The position numbers and the translations under genes were made by a program. This document shows, one piece after another, positions 8,275 to 17,792 of a DNA stretch of 64,000 bases; position 1 is the stretch's first letter; each line of letters begins with the position of its first letter. Under the pieces are notes generated by a model. That model saw only the letters and a program-made list of their open reading frames with translations, did no database searches and was not told the DNA's origin. Source of the DNA: Hydrogenovibrio crunogenus (GTDB taxonomy: Bacteria; Pseudomonadota; Gammaproteobacteria; Thiomicrospirales; Thiomicrospiraceae); the NCBI RefSeq assembly GCF_004786015.1, contig NZ_CP032096.1, positions 1,860,001-1,924,000 on the forward strand, written 5' to 3'.

Positions 8275-11200
8275 TTAACCCGACTGATTGGACTGCGGAA
8301 TACGGAACCACAATGCATATAAAGCAGGCAGGAAAAGCAGCGTCAGCAAGGTACCGACTCCAATACCGCCAATCAACACATACGCTAAAGGCCCCCAAAA
8401 CGTATTCGTGGTGAGTGGAATAAAGGCCAAAATCGCGGCCAAAGCCGTTAATAAAACCGGTCTTGCGCGGCGTAGCGTCGCATCAATCAAAGCTTCTTTC
8501 GGTGCCATATTCTGCTTTTGGTTATCATTGATTTGCCCCACCAAAATCAGCGTATTTCGCATTAAAATACCCGCTAATCCGATCAACCCCAAGGTGGCGA
8601 CAAAACCAAACGGCTGTGAAAACAGCAACAATGCCGCCACGGCACCAATCAACCCCAACGGAGCGGTCACTAACACCATAAACGTCCCTAGAAAACTTTG
8701 CATATTCAACATGACCAAGGTCACCATCAATAACACCATAACGGGCATCAAAGTCTGAATAGAAGCTTGTGCCTTACCAGATTGCTCCACAGAGCCGCCG
8801 ATTTCTAATCGAACGCCATCCGGGAGTGACTCCCGCAAATTCGCCATATCTTTCCAAATCGCCATGGTGACATCAGGTGGTTGTGCGCCTTCCACTTCAG
8901 CATTGATATTAATATATGGCGTTCGATTACGACGTTTTAATACCGGATTGTTAAACACAACATTTAAGTCCGCCAATTGTTGCAACGGGACTTTGGAACC
9001 ATTCTGAGTTTCAATTGGCAAACTTTGTAGCTGTTTAAGCGCATCACCGGATGAGAATTGGGTAAAGCTAGTCAATAGGATACGTCGGGTATTTTCACGC
9101 AATTCCGCTTCCGTTTGTCCTCTTAAAGCCTGTTGCAATTGTTGCGACAGATTCAACGGTGTCACCCCTAATAAAGCCAGACGATCCAAATCATAAGACA
9201 ACTCGATATCAGGACTCTTTTCACCCCATTCCAAATGCGGATCATAAATATGTTCATTCTCAGTCATTTTTTGACGCACTTGCTCGCCGACGTCTCGCAA
9301 CACATTCAAGTCATCTCCCATCACACGAAAAGTGACAGGCCAAACCACTGGCGGTCCATAAAGTAAGGCATGCACCCGAACACGGGCCGCATCAAAATGA
9401 CCGGCTGCGATATAGTCTTGTAACCGCGCTTTTAGACGGTTCCTCGCTTCGGCATCGGAAGTAACAATAATCAGCTTCGCAAACGCGGGATTAGGCAGTT
9501 CTGGATTCAGCGCCAAGAAAAAACGAGGCGCTCCCTGCCCAATGTAACTGCTTAAGGTTTTGACCTCAGGTTGCTGACGTACATAATTTTCGATTTGATG
9601 AGACAAATCATCCGTGACTTGCTGACTGGACCCTTCTGGCAAATAAATATCTACCATCAATTCAGGTCGATCGGAACTTGGGAAAAACTGTTTTTCCACC
9701 AGCTTTGCCATACCGAACGTGGACACTAAAAAAATACCCAATGTCACGCCAACAACGGTTTTACGATAACGCACACAACGGTGCACCCAGGTCGATAAAA
9801 ATCGTGTTAACCGATTATCGGGCGCGCCACTGTCGTGCACGTTTTGCGTTTCAACATTCGGCAACAACTTAAAGCCCAAATAAGGTGTAAAAGTCACCGC
9901 CACCAACCAAGATAACAGCAAAGCGAACGCTAGGATCCAGAAAATATTACCGGCGTATTCTCCAACGTTGGAGGCGGCGAAACCAATCGGTACAAAGCCG
10001 ACCACTGTCACCAGCGTGCCGAATAACATAGGGGAAGCCGTCACCGTCCACGCATAAGCGGCTGCTTTAGTTCTTTCAAGCCCTTCTTCCATTTTCACCA
10101 GCATCATTTCAATGGCGATAATGGCATCATCTACCAGCAGGCCTAAAGCTAAAATCAACGCCCCCAGAGTAATCCGGTCCAGGTTTTTCCCCGTTATTTG
10201 CATTAAGAAAAAGGTCAAAGCCAGAGTGAGTGGAATCGCCAGAGCTACTACAATTCCAGCACGCCAACCCAATGCCAGAAAACTCACCGCAAGCACAACC
10301 AGCACCGCCATTAAAAACTTCAACTGAAAGGCATTCACTGCTAACGCAATAGCATCACCCTGATTGGTGACTTTTTCCAAAGTAACGCCTTTAGGCAAAT
10401 TCGGTTGCCAGTTTTGAGTAAAAGTCGACAAACGGTCTGACAAATCCAGACCGTTATGGCCTTTTTTCATCACGACCCCCAATAACAAAGCTTCTTGCCC
10501 CTGGTTTCGAATTTTAAAATGACTCGGTTTCTTAAATCCTCTTGAAACAGTGGCAAAATCTGACAAATGCATGACTTGCCCATTCACTGCAATCGGTACC
10601 TGGCGAATCTCTTCCAGCGAATCCCTCGCTGCGGTTTGGCGTAGATAAACCCGAGGCCCAATGGTTTCTACAAACCCAGAGGGGGCAATCGATTGATAAG
10701 CATTTAGATTTTGCAGAAGTTGCTGCTGCGTTACCCCCAATGCTTTCATTTTGGCTGCATTAAAAGTGATTTGAATCTGCTGCGTCTGCTCTCCCAGCAA
10801 ATTGACCTTTTGCACCCCGTTCACTCGCAACAGCGCATCCCGTGTTTTTTCCGCGGTCTGCAACCAATCTGCATAATTGAGGTCGCCCTGAGTTAACGAG
10901 TAAAGTGTAAAATAAACATCGGCGAAATCGTCATTCACAAAGGGCCCTTGCACTCCTTGAGGCAAAGCACCTTTCAAATCCAACATTCTCTTACGAACTT
11001 GATAAAACTGATCTTCAACAGCTTCGGGAGGCGTATATTCCTTAAAGGTCACCAGCATCGTCACTTCACCGGGGCGAGCAGTGGTTTCCACAAAATCGAA
11101 ATACTCCACTTGTTGTAGTTTTTTCTCAATAGGGTCGGCGACCTGATTTTGCATTTGCTCTGCCGTTGCACCCGGCCAATTGGCAGACACCACCATCACT

Positions 11201-11340
11201 TTAATAGTAAAGTTAGGGTCTTCGGCACGCCCCAAATTAATAAACGAAACTGTTCCCACCAGAATGGACAACAAAATAAAATACAAAGTAACCGCTTTAT
11301 GCTTAACCGCTAATTCCGAAAGGTTAAAACGCTGCATCAT
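8275..11340 (-). CDS. RND efflux pump permease (AcrB/HAE1-like)
   Basis: A 1021-residue inner-membrane proton-driven exporter, of normal length for the family. It has a first membrane segment near residues 17-37, a large periplasmic loop, and a second membrane block. The proton-relay pair appears near residue 400 in LGLLVDDAIIAIEMML. The second half repeats the topology (PLGLIGAVAALLLF, GLAGILMRNTLILVGQ). The start overlaps the stop of the adaptor gene by four bases, so the two are translationally coupled. No TolC-like outer-membrane gene is nearby, so a shared TolC elsewhere is likely. The substrate cannot be told from sequence; the variable porter loops set it. Confidence 0.92.
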   Translation of the reverse strand: MMQRFNLSELAVKHKAVTLYFILLSILVGTVSFINLGRAEDPNFTIKVMVVSANWPGATAEQMQNQVADPIEKKLQQVEYFDFVETTARPGEVTMLVTFKEYTPPEAVEDQFYQVRKRMLDLKGALPQGVQGPFVNDDFADVYFTLYSLTQGDLNYADWLQTAEKTRDALLRVNGVQKVNLLGEQTQQIQITFNAAKMKALGVTQQQLLQNLNAYQSIAPSGFVETIGPRVYLRQTAARDSLEEIRQVPIAVNGQVMHLSDFATVSRGFKKPSHFKIRNQGQEALLLGVVMKKGHNGLDLSDRLSTFTQNWQPNLPKGVTLEKVTNQGDAIALAVNAFQLKFLMAVLVVLAVSFLALGWRAGIVVALAIPLTLALTFFLMQITGKNLDRITLGALILALGLLVDDAIIAIEMMLVKMEEGLERTKAAAYAWTVTASPMLFGTLVTVVGFVPIGFAASNVGEYAGNIFWILAFALLLSWLVAVTFTPYLGFKLLPNVETQNVHDSGAPDNRLTRFLSTWVHRCVRYRKTVVGVTLGIFLVSTFGMAKLVEKQFFPSSDRPELMVDIYLPEGSSQQVTDDLSHQIENYVRQQPEVKTLSSYIGQGAPRFFLALNPELPNPAFAKLIIVTSDAEARNRLKARLQDYIAAGHFDAARVRVHALLYGPPVVWPVTFRVMGDDLNVLRDVGEQVRQKMTENEHIYDPHLEWGEKSPDIELSYDLDRLALLGVTPLNLSQQLQQALRGQTEAELRENTRRILLTSFTQFSSGDALKQLQSLPIETQNGSKVPLQQLADLNVVFNNPVLKRRNRTPYININAEVEGAQPPDVTMAIWKDMANLRESLPDGVRLEIGGSVEQSGKAQASIQTLMPVMVLLMVTLVMLNMQSFLGTFMVLVTAPLGLIGAVAALLLFSQPFGFVATLGLIGLAGILMRNTLILVGQINDNQKQNMAPKEALIDATLRRARPVLLTALAAILAFIPLTTNTFWGPLAYVLIGGIGVGTLLTLLFLPALYALWFRIPQSNQSG

Positions 11341-12374
11341 GGACGCACACTCACAGCTTGGCCTTCAACCAACGCATGAGTGCCTTGCTTGACTACTTGC
11401 GCCGGTTCTTCTAAATCCGCTTCGATAATAGCGAATTCATTCGTCATCTGTGTGACGGTGACCGGTTTAGCAGTGACATGTTGGTCTTCTATTAACCAAA
11501 CAAAACTGTGCTCTCCTTTATTGAACACGGCGGTAATCGGTAACTGTTGTTTGTGCTTAAATTCGGTTTGAAAATGAAGTTGTACCACACTCCCTAACGG
11601 CAGAGGTCGAGAACAAGTAAGCAATTGATAGCGTGCTTGATATTGCAGTCCGGAAGATGAGTTGAGGGGGCTTTTAGCACGCAATGTAACTTGACAGTGA
11701 CCTGGATGATCAACCCCGCTCAGCGAACCCGATTGAATGTCATTGGTGATTCGATTAGCGGGCAAAGACACTTCTGCTTCGGCCAGTTCACTCACGACTT
11801 GGAAAACAGGCTGTCCAGCGGGCACCATTTGCCCGACTTCCACAGAGACCTGACTGACCATACCGGTTACCGGTGATTTCAATACACTGTAATTTAATTG
11901 ATTTTGCGCTAATTTCAATGCCGCTTTGGCTGCAACCATCGACTGGCGACTTTCTGTTTCATAGGTTTCTGCACGCTGTAGTTGCTGTAAGCTAATCAAC
12001 TTATCTCGATAAAGTTTAGCAAGCCGTTGACTTTCTCGTGCGGCATTTTCCATATTCGATTGCGCTGAAGCCAGATTGGCTTTTGCCTGCTCTACCGACA
12101 GTTTTAAATCAGTCTGATCAAGTTTTGCTAATGCTTGACCTTTTTTAACAAACTGCCCTAATTCAACCGAACGCTGTTCCACTTGTCCAGCGACTCGAAA
12201 ACTCAACATAAACTGATAACGAGGCTGAAGGGTTCCGGTTAATTGCCAACTGTCCGGAGAGGGAGTTGTCACATGAACGGCTTCCACCCAACGAGACTCA
12301 GAGGAAACGTCACTCGCAAAAACGAAAGGCGTGTGACAGGCCAACAAAGAACAACATAACATTAAAAAGCGCAT
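11337..12374 (-). CDS. RND efflux periplasmic adaptor subunit (membrane fusion protein)
   Basis: A 345-residue adaptor that would bridge the RND permease to an outer-membrane channel. An N-terminal export signal (MRFLMLCCSLLACHTPFVFA) precedes SD; SLLAC could alternatively be a lipobox. The barrel-sandwich (lipoyl-like) halves are GTLQPRYQFMLSFRVAGQV-type sequence at about 45-75 and LKSPVTGMVSQVSVEVGQMV near 165-185. An alpha-helical hairpin rich in Gln and Ala lies between them (about 95-150). It is the first gene of the pump operon, and the next gene overlaps it by four bases. Confidence 0.92.
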   Translation of the reverse strand: MRFLMLCCSLLACHTPFVFASDVSSESRWVEAVHVTTPSPDSWQLTGTLQPRYQFMLSFRVAGQVEQRSVELGQFVKKGQALAKLDQTDLKLSVEQAKANLASAQSNMENAARESQRLAKLYRDKLISLQQLQRAETYETESRQSMVAAKAALKLAQNQLNYSVLKSPVTGMVSQVSVEVGQMVPAGQPVFQVVSELAEAEVSLPANRITNDIQSGSLSGVDHPGHCQVTLRAKSPLNSSSGLQYQARYQLLTCSRPLPLGSVVQLHFQTEFKHKQQLPITAVFNKGEHSFVWLIEDQHVTAKPVTVTQMTNEFAIIEADLEEPAQVVKQGTHALVEGQAVSVRP

Positions 12375-12557
12375 AAAGTCTCTTCTAGCATTTTATATAA
12401 GAAAATCATCATAAATGTTTAAACTCAAAAAGTCACCGTTTACGCAATTATTTCCATATTATGCAACTGGAAAAATGACAGCACAGGGAGAAATTCATCC
12501 GTTCATGAGATACAACAAACGTTTTGAATTCATCATAAAAGCGCTAAACTAAATGGC

Positions 12558-13637
12558 ATGGACCCTTTAAAAGACTTTTACAATGCTAAGCTCATTCAAG
12601 CGCTGGCAGAGACTATTTCGTTTTATGCGCCTAATTTTAACGGTAATGCATTTCAAAAAGCCGTTCTGAATAACGAATGGCAAACGCTTGAGCTAAAGCA
12701 ACGCATTCAAAAAATCAGCCTAACCCTGAAACACTTCCTGCCAAAAGATTTTGCTCAAGCGGCAAAAATACTGACACAAACGGCTCAACACTTTAAAGGG
12801 TTTGAATATATTTTCTTTCCGGATTATATCGAGCAGTTCGGGCAAGATCACTATGACATTTCCGCTCAGGCATTAGAAGCCATGACACCTTACTCTTCGG
12901 CTGAGTTTGCTGTGCGTCCATTGATTGAGCGTTATCCCCAAAAAATGATGGGGCAACTTTTAAAATGGACGCAGTCAGAAAATGAGCACGTCAGGCGTCT
13001 TGCCAGCGAAGGCTGTCGTCCGAGGCTTCCCTGGGCGAAAGCCTTAAAAATTTTTCAACAAGATCCTCACCCTATTTTGCCTATCTTGGAAGCTCTGAAA
13101 CAAGACGATAGCCGCTATGTACGTAAAAGCGTCGCGAATAATTTAAATGACATATCCAAGGACCACCCCGAGCTCATTTTAAAAACCGCACAAAATTGGT
13201 TTGGGCAACACCCTCATACCGATTGGATTTTAAAACACGGCTGTCGCACCCTACTGAAACAGGCGCATCCTGACCTCCTAGCTTTGTTTGGCTTTGCCAA
13301 GCCAAGTCATGTCGACCTTTCAATTTTTAACGTGCCCGCACAGGTCGAGATCGGTTCCAACTTAAAAATGATCATTGAATTACAAACGCAACAAGCAGAA
13401 CTGGGAAAGCTTCGAGTAGAAGTTTGTTTACATTACCGCCGTGCCAACGGCCAGCTCTCTCATAAACGTTTTAAAGTGATTGAAGGAAATTACAGAAAAG
13501 AAAAAAAGGTCGAAAAGCATCTATCTTTCCAACCCTTGTCCACGCGACGTTATTATCCCGGTGAACACGGGCTGACCCTCATTATCAATGGTCAACCGAT
13601 GGCTGAAAAGTCATTTGAACTGGTGGGGAAACCTTAA
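12558..13637 (+). CDS. alkC: AlkC-type DNA alkylation repair glycosylase
   Basis: A 359-residue protein built of HEAT-like helical repeats (about residues 95-240; motifs EFAVRPLIERYP, WTQSENEHVRRLASEG and DDSRYVRKSVANNLNDIS). A beta-rich C-terminal domain follows (about 255-359). HEAT-like repeats plus a C-terminal immunoglobulin-like domain is the AlkC-alpha arrangement. AlkC enzymes excise 3-methyladenine and 3-methylcytosine without flipping the base. The ATG at 12558 has no Shine-Dalgarno; a TAAACT hexamer lies eight bases before it, so the transcript may be nearly leaderless. The stop overlaps the convergent RDD gene by four bases. Confidence 0.85.
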   Translation: MDPLKDFYNAKLIQALAETISFYAPNFNGNAFQKAVLNNEWQTLELKQRIQKISLTLKHFLPKDFAQAAKILTQTAQHFKGFEYIFFPDYIEQFGQDHYDISAQALEAMTPYSSAEFAVRPLIERYPQKMMGQLLKWTQSENEHVRRLASEGCRPRLPWAKALKIFQQDPHPILPILEALKQDDSRYVRKSVANNLNDISKDHPELILKTAQNWFGQHPHTDWILKHGCRTLLKQAHPDLLALFGFAKPSHVDLSIFNVPAQVEIGSNLKMIIELQTQQAELGKLRVEVCLHYRRANGQLSHKRFKVIEGNYRKEKKVEKHLSFQPLSTRRYYPGEHGLTLIINGQPMAEKSFELVGKP

Positions 13638-14146
13638 GGCTTGTTGACCACCAACGTGCTGGCAATAAAATCGTGCAACCCTTGTTTACGTGCGGTGAAA
13701 GCAATCATGATAAACCCGATCAACAACAAAATGGCCGAAAGGTATTTTGAGAAAAATCGCACGGTCGCACGCACTAATGAAATGCGCTGATCCGCATAAT
13801 CGGTCACTTGAATACCCAACGCCATTTTCCCGAACGTCGCCTGCTTATTGGAGGACTCCATGAAAGCAAAATACCCCCAGCTGACCAAAATGGACACTAA
13901 ATCCATCACGTTCGCATTCTGGACCATTTCCCCTTCGGCATTAAAATCCACCACGCCAAACATCGCAAAAACAAACCCTAACAGCACCAAGACAAACGTC
14001 AATAAAAGAGCATCAATCAGGTAGGCAATGGCTCGTTTCCAAAAACCGGCATAAGGCGTGTCCGTGGCAACCTGTGTCACATCCGGTGAATTTTCAGATA
14101 CGTTCTCGACGATTACTTCTTCCGAAGCAGGTGTTTTATTGTCCAT
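13634..14146 (-). CDS. RDD family membrane protein
   Basis: A 170-residue protein with an acidic N-terminal tail (about 30 residues) and the RDD domain, starting at YAGFWKRAIAYLIDALLLT (Arg near 38, Asp near 45). Three membrane segments follow, with ATFGKMALGIQVTD in the conserved loop. The family is of uncertain transport function. The gene is convergent with alkC; the two stop codons share TTAA. It lies 23 bases after the metalloprotease gene and may be cotranscribed with it. Confidence 0.88.
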   Translation of the reverse strand: MDNKTPASEEVIVENVSENSPDVTQVATDTPYAGFWKRAIAYLIDALLLTFVLVLLGFVFAMFGVVDFNAEGEMVQNANVMDLVSILVSWGYFAFMESSNKQATFGKMALGIQVTDYADQRISLVRATVRFFSKYLSAILLLIGFIMIAFTARKQGLHDFIASTLVVNKP

Positions 14147-14169
14147 GTTTTCTCACTTAAGTCGTTTGA

Positions 14170-14889
14170 TTAAAAATGAATTAATGCCGTGCCATTTTCT
14201 TTTAGCCACAGCTTATGCGTTTCATAGTCCGGGCAATGTTCAGCCACCAGTTGCCAATATTGTGTGGAATGATTCGGATGAACCAAATGACACAACTCAT
14301 GCTGAATAACGTAATCAATCACATCCTTCGGAGCCATCGCCAAACGCCAATTAAATTGAATTCGACCGTCCGGATAACAGCTGCCCCAACGAGACTTATA
14401 ATTGCGTACGGTTATTTCGGTCGGTGAAACCGCAATTTGTTCAGCAAACAAGGGCACCTTTTCCATTAAATAACATTGCAGTTGCTGGGTTAAAAACTGT
14501 ATTATTTTTTTTCTGGCCGTGACCTCCGGCGCCTTTAAAGCACGAGCTGTTTGCATATAGGCCGTTAAACAAGAACCTTCCAGCATCACTTGAAGCGATT
14601 TAACCGGCGTTTTATGGTCTTCTTTATACAAGATCTTGTCACCAAACAACAATAACTCATGCCCAGACTTCAAAACCAGCTTTTTCGGCATTTCAGCCTG
14701 ATGTTTACGAATTTGATCCAGCAACCAGTCTTTTTCATTTGCGATTAAAGACTCAATCGTTAAATCGGAAAACTGCTTTGGAACCATTAAAGCAATGCGA
14801 TCGGGCTCAACCTTGAGTCCAATCGACCCTCGCCTTGAGGTTTTAACGACTTCAATTGTTTCGTTATCAAGTTGTAATACGTGCGCCAT
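14170..14889 (-). CDS. YgjP-like metal-dependent protease (DUF45)
   Basis: A 239-residue protein with the family core: NYKSRWGSCYPDGRIQFNWRL followed by VIQHELCHLVHPNHSTQYW. HELCH (about residues 197-201) is the HExxH zinc-binding motif, and a downstream His in HPNH is the probable third ligand. Family members are predicted cytoplasmic zinc peptidases related to wss1/SprT-like enzymes. The ATG at 14889 has no strong Shine-Dalgarno. It is first in a likely two-gene unit with the RDD protein. Confidence 0.88.
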   Translation of the reverse strand: MAHVLQLDNETIEVVKTSRRGSIGLKVEPDRIALMVPKQFSDLTIESLIANEKDWLLDQIRKHQAEMPKKLVLKSGHELLLFGDKILYKEDHKTPVKSLQVMLEGSCLTAYMQTARALKAPEVTARKKIIQFLTQQLQCYLMEKVPLFAEQIAVSPTEITVRNYKSRWGSCYPDGRIQFNWRLAMAPKDVIDYVIQHELCHLVHPNHSTQYWQLVAEHCPDYETHKLWLKENGTALIHF

Positions 14890-15253
14890 TTAACAAACCA
14901 TTCTGCTTAAGTTCTCAAGATTGTACTGTAAAAGACGCCGCATTTTCATTTCTTAACCACAATTTCCAAGTCACATATCCATCAACATCATTCAACGGCT
15001 GTTTGCTTGTGAACGATTTGCCTACAAAATTAGCAATGCTATCTATGGTATGTGCTTCTGCTGATTCATGGCAATTTAAATGCTGAATCAACCCATTTAA
15101 TTGTCACCTCAACACAGACAACCTTACTGAAAGGATGTGGACGAAAAAGCATGTAAAAGCGGAAGTTTTTTTGTTTATTAGCAGACAGGGCTTTCGTGTT
15201 TCATCGTTTTGTTAAAAACGCTATAATGATTGTTTTGAAATTGAACATATTCC
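14890..15253. other. Intergenic region between divergent genes
   Basis: This 364-base stretch separates the YgjP-like gene from the Bcr/CflA exporter. I find no convincing gene or RNA. The only readable signal is a consensus -10 box near its right end, listed separately. Confidence 0.6.
15222..15227 (+). promoter_or_regulatory. Candidate -10 box for the Bcr/CflA exporter gene
   Basis: TATAAT lies 26 bases before the ATG at 15254. The -35 region 17 bases upstream (TTTCAT) is weak. Confidence 0.45.
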
Positions 15254-16486
15254 ATGTCATCAGCCCCCAATTCTTCTTCGTTCGGCGCTTCGACTGCCAA
15301 CCTTTCGTCCATGTTTTTAATTATGGTCGTTGCCTTAATCGGCATGTTGGCGCCCTTTACCATCGACACTTATTTACCTTCTTTTCCAGCCATCGAGGCC
15401 GAGTTGTCGGCAAACCGGGATTTACTGTCGCAAACGCTGGCAATTTATTTAATCAGCTTTGCCATGGCAACCTTGGTCTGGGGGCCGATGGCTGACCGTT
15501 GGGGGCGCAAACCGATTATCCTCACCAGCTTAATCGGTTATTTAGCGGCATCTTTCCTCTGTGCACTGGCGCAAAATATCGAAACACTTTTGCTGGGGCG
15601 CGCCTTGCAGGGAACGCTTTTGGCGGGCAGCCTAGTGGCGAGCCGAGCCATGCTTCGCGACGTTTTTCAGGGTGATGAAGCCCAGAAAGCGATGGCATTG
15701 ATGATGATGCTGTTTACAATGGCACCTGCTCTGGCACCGATTATTGGCGGTTGGTTGGAAGTACATATGGGGTGGCGCTCGGTGTTTTATTTTTTGGCGA
15801 TTTACAGTGTGGTTATCATTATGCTGTTTTCCGTTCGCATAAAAGAATCACAATCTCCCGAGCATGTGCAATCGATTCACCCCGCGCGCATTCTCAAAGG
15901 ATACTGGCAGAGCCTAGTGCATCCTCAATTTTTACGGCTGGTGGCCGCGCAAGGGTTGATCATCGGTGGTTTTTTTGTGTATGTAGCCGGTGCTGCCAGT
16001 GTGATTTTCGATCATTTGAAACTGGGAGAACAGGATTTCTGGGTGCTGTTTGTTCCCGTGGTGTCGGGTGTGTTATTCGGTTCCATTCTCATTCACCGTA
16101 TAACACATCGCTTCAAAACCACCACACTGATTAATATCGCCTTCACGCTGGCGACTCTGGCCGTGGCGCTTAACCTTATCTTTGAAACTTTTTTACCGGT
16201 TCATGTCGGGCTGGTCATTTCCCCGCTGGTCCTCTATTCATTTGCATTTGCCATGGCGAACCCGGGACTCAGTCTGGTGGCTTTGGACTGTTTACCCAGT
16301 CAGCGCGGTTTGGCCAGTTCGGTACAAAGCCTTTTCCAAATGGGGATGGCCGGACTGGTCGCGGCGCTGGTCGTACCTTATGTGCACCATAGCTTACAAT
16401 GGATGGCGCTCTCGCAAGCAATTCTATTAACACTCGCATTGTTACTCTGGCTGGGCGTACGCCGTCAGGTTCATATCAAAACCTGA
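15254..16486 (+). CDS. Bcr/CflA family drug resistance MFS exporter
   Basis: A 410-residue major-facilitator transporter with twelve hydrophobic segments. The family signature is early: APFTIDTYLPSFPAIEAEL (about residues 34-52), then the loop 2-3 motif WGPMADRWGRKP and a drug-antiporter motif in GRALQGTLLAGSLVASRAMLRD. These fit the Bcr/CflA (DHA1) group of proton-coupled drug exporters. The gene stands alone, with its own promoter and no adjacent regulator. Bicyclomycin, sulfonamides or other compounds are possible substrates; sequence does not decide. Confidence 0.92.
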   Translation: MSSAPNSSSFGASTANLSSMFLIMVVALIGMLAPFTIDTYLPSFPAIEAELSANRDLLSQTLAIYLISFAMATLVWGPMADRWGRKPIILTSLIGYLAASFLCALAQNIETLLLGRALQGTLLAGSLVASRAMLRDVFQGDEAQKAMALMMMLFTMAPALAPIIGGWLEVHMGWRSVFYFLAIYSVVIIMLFSVRIKESQSPEHVQSIHPARILKGYWQSLVHPQFLRLVAAQGLIIGGFFVYVAGAASVIFDHLKLGEQDFWVLFVPVVSGVLFGSILIHRITHRFKTTTLINIAFTLATLAVALNLIFETFLPVHVGLVISPLVLYSFAFAMANPGLSLVALDCLPSQRGLASSVQSLFQMGMAGLVAALVVPYVHHSLQWMALSQAILLTLALLLWLGVRRQVHIKT

Positions 16487-16585
16487 GTGCTTGCTAAGCC
16501 GGCGTGCTTGTAAACGTTTTCACAAAACACCTTTTGCTGCCTGAATCACCCAATTTAACTGCTCGGAATCAGGTAAAATTCTCTT

Positions 16586-17506
16586 ATGACTACTACCTCG
16601 ACCACTGATCACAGCATTGACCGTGCCAAGCCATTTGAATGCCATTTTACCCTTGAACAGGCACAACCGCTACTAGACGCATTGCAATCACACTTGCCTG
16701 ACGGCTTTGGGTTTTCCAATCAGCAGTTGAAACGTTTTTGCCAGCAAGGGGCTGTTTGGGTTTCTGAACCGTTAAACCAACCCCAAATACGCTCTAAAAA
16801 AGCGCGTGTTCGCCGCGCAAAAAAACTGCTGAAAGAAGGCGCTGAAGTGTCTTTTTACTTCAATGAAGCCATCTTAAATGCCGAAATCCCACCTCCTGTT
16901 TTAATCAAAGATTGTCATGATTTTAGTGTTTGGTACAAACCGAAAGGTGTGTTGTCACAAGGATCAAAATGGGGCGACCATACGACCTTAAATCGCTGGA
17001 TTGAAACCCAATATCTCTTTAAAGAATCGCCTGAAAAGCGCCCTTGTTGGATCGTTCATCGATTAGATAAAGCGACGGACGGTTTGATGTTGATTGCCCA
17101 CAATAAAAAATCTGCTCAACGACTGGCACACCGATTTGAGACACGCCAAATAGGTAAAACCTACCAGGCCTGGGTGAAAGGGAAATTTGGCGAAACAGAG
17201 CATACTTATGACCAAGAAATCAATGGCAAACCGGCTTTAACTACAGCCCAACAACTTACTTACAACTCAGAGAACGACTGCAGCCTAGTACAAGTGAGCA
17301 TTGCCACGGGGCGGAAACATCAAATCAGAATCCACTTATCAGAAGCCGGCTTTCCAATTATAGGGGATCGATTGTATGGCGATGCGCAAGCAGCAGATCA
17401 GGACTTGCAACTGACCGCCGTCGAAATTACTTTTTTATCGCCACAAGGGAACATTGAACAACAATTCCAACTGCCAGAAAACATACGCCCCAATATATCG
17501 ATTTAG
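16586..17506 (+). CDS. RluA-family pseudouridine synthase
   Basis: A 306-residue enzyme that isomerises uridine to pseudouridine in rRNA or tRNA. The N-terminal part (about 35-95) is S4-like and basic (KKARVRRAKKLLKEG). The catalytic motif HRLDKATDGLML (Asp near residue 157) and the later TGRKHQIRIHLSEAGFPIIGDRLYG are those of the RluA family. Which RNA position is modified cannot be assigned. There is no Shine-Dalgarno before the ATG, and a TAAAAT hexamer ends six bases before it. It carries an exact CCAGGCCTGG in TYQAW. The stop overlaps a convergent small lipoprotein gene. Confidence 0.88.
   Translation: MTTTSTTDHSIDRAKPFECHFTLEQAQPLLDALQSHLPDGFGFSNQQLKRFCQQGAVWVSEPLNQPQIRSKKARVRRAKKLLKEGAEVSFYFNEAILNAEIPPPVLIKDCHDFSVWYKPKGVLSQGSKWGDHTTLNRWIETQYLFKESPEKRPCWIVHRLDKATDGLMLIAHNKKSAQRLAHRFETRQIGKTYQAWVKGKFGETEHTYDQEINGKPALTTAQQLTYNSENDCSLVQVSIATGRKHQIRIHLSEAGFPIIGDRLYGDAQAADQDLQLTAVEITFLSPQGNIEQQFQLPENIRPNISI
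17164..17173. repeat. CCAGGCCTGG repeat
   Basis: Exact copy in the pseudouridine synthase gene, read as Gln-Ala-Trp (TYQAWVKG). Confidence 0.8.
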
Positions 17507-17658
17507 TCGAGCTTTTCAGCTTCCCTGCTCAACTCCTGATGAGATTTCTCAGCAGCGTCCTTCTGATATTCTTTTTCATACGCTCTTTCTTCAGCTGAAC
17601 TGCATCCATAAACGCTTAAGAAGCTCAATAACAAAGCACTGATCCAAATTTGTTTCAC
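17503..17658 (-). CDS. Small predicted lipoprotein, 51 residues
   Basis: A GTG-initiated gene, easily missed. It starts MKQIWISALLLSFLSVYGC, a signal sequence ending in a lipobox (SVYGC, Cys19). The mature peptide of 33 residues is highly charged and helical (SSAEERAYEKEYQKDA, ending EAEKLD). AAGGT lies about eight bases before the GTG. The stop overlaps the stop of the pseudouridine synthase gene. Signal, lipobox, Shine-Dalgarno and charge pattern together make it a believable gene; function unknown. Confidence 0.7.
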   Translation of the reverse strand: MKQIWISALLLSFLSVYGCSSAEERAYEKEYQKDAAEKSHQELSREAEKLD

Positions 17659-17792
17659 TGTTGATACCTTTTTTAATTAAAAAACCACCTTTTGTTGGCA
17701 GATTCACAGTGTATCCTAGTTTTGATTGTTCTAGAATAGGGATTAGATTATTTCAACAGATTTGGCACGTAAAAAAGCTTAGAGGACAATTC

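Noticed and set aside
14856-15086. An open frame of 76 codons in the gap before the Bcr/CflA gene
   Set aside because: It overlaps the start of the metalloprotease gene antisense, lacks a Shine-Dalgarno and resembles no family I know.
17661-17792. Forty-four extra N-terminal residues for KorA
   Set aside because: They do not resemble the family and the ATG at 17793 has AGAGGA in front; the region more likely holds the promoter.
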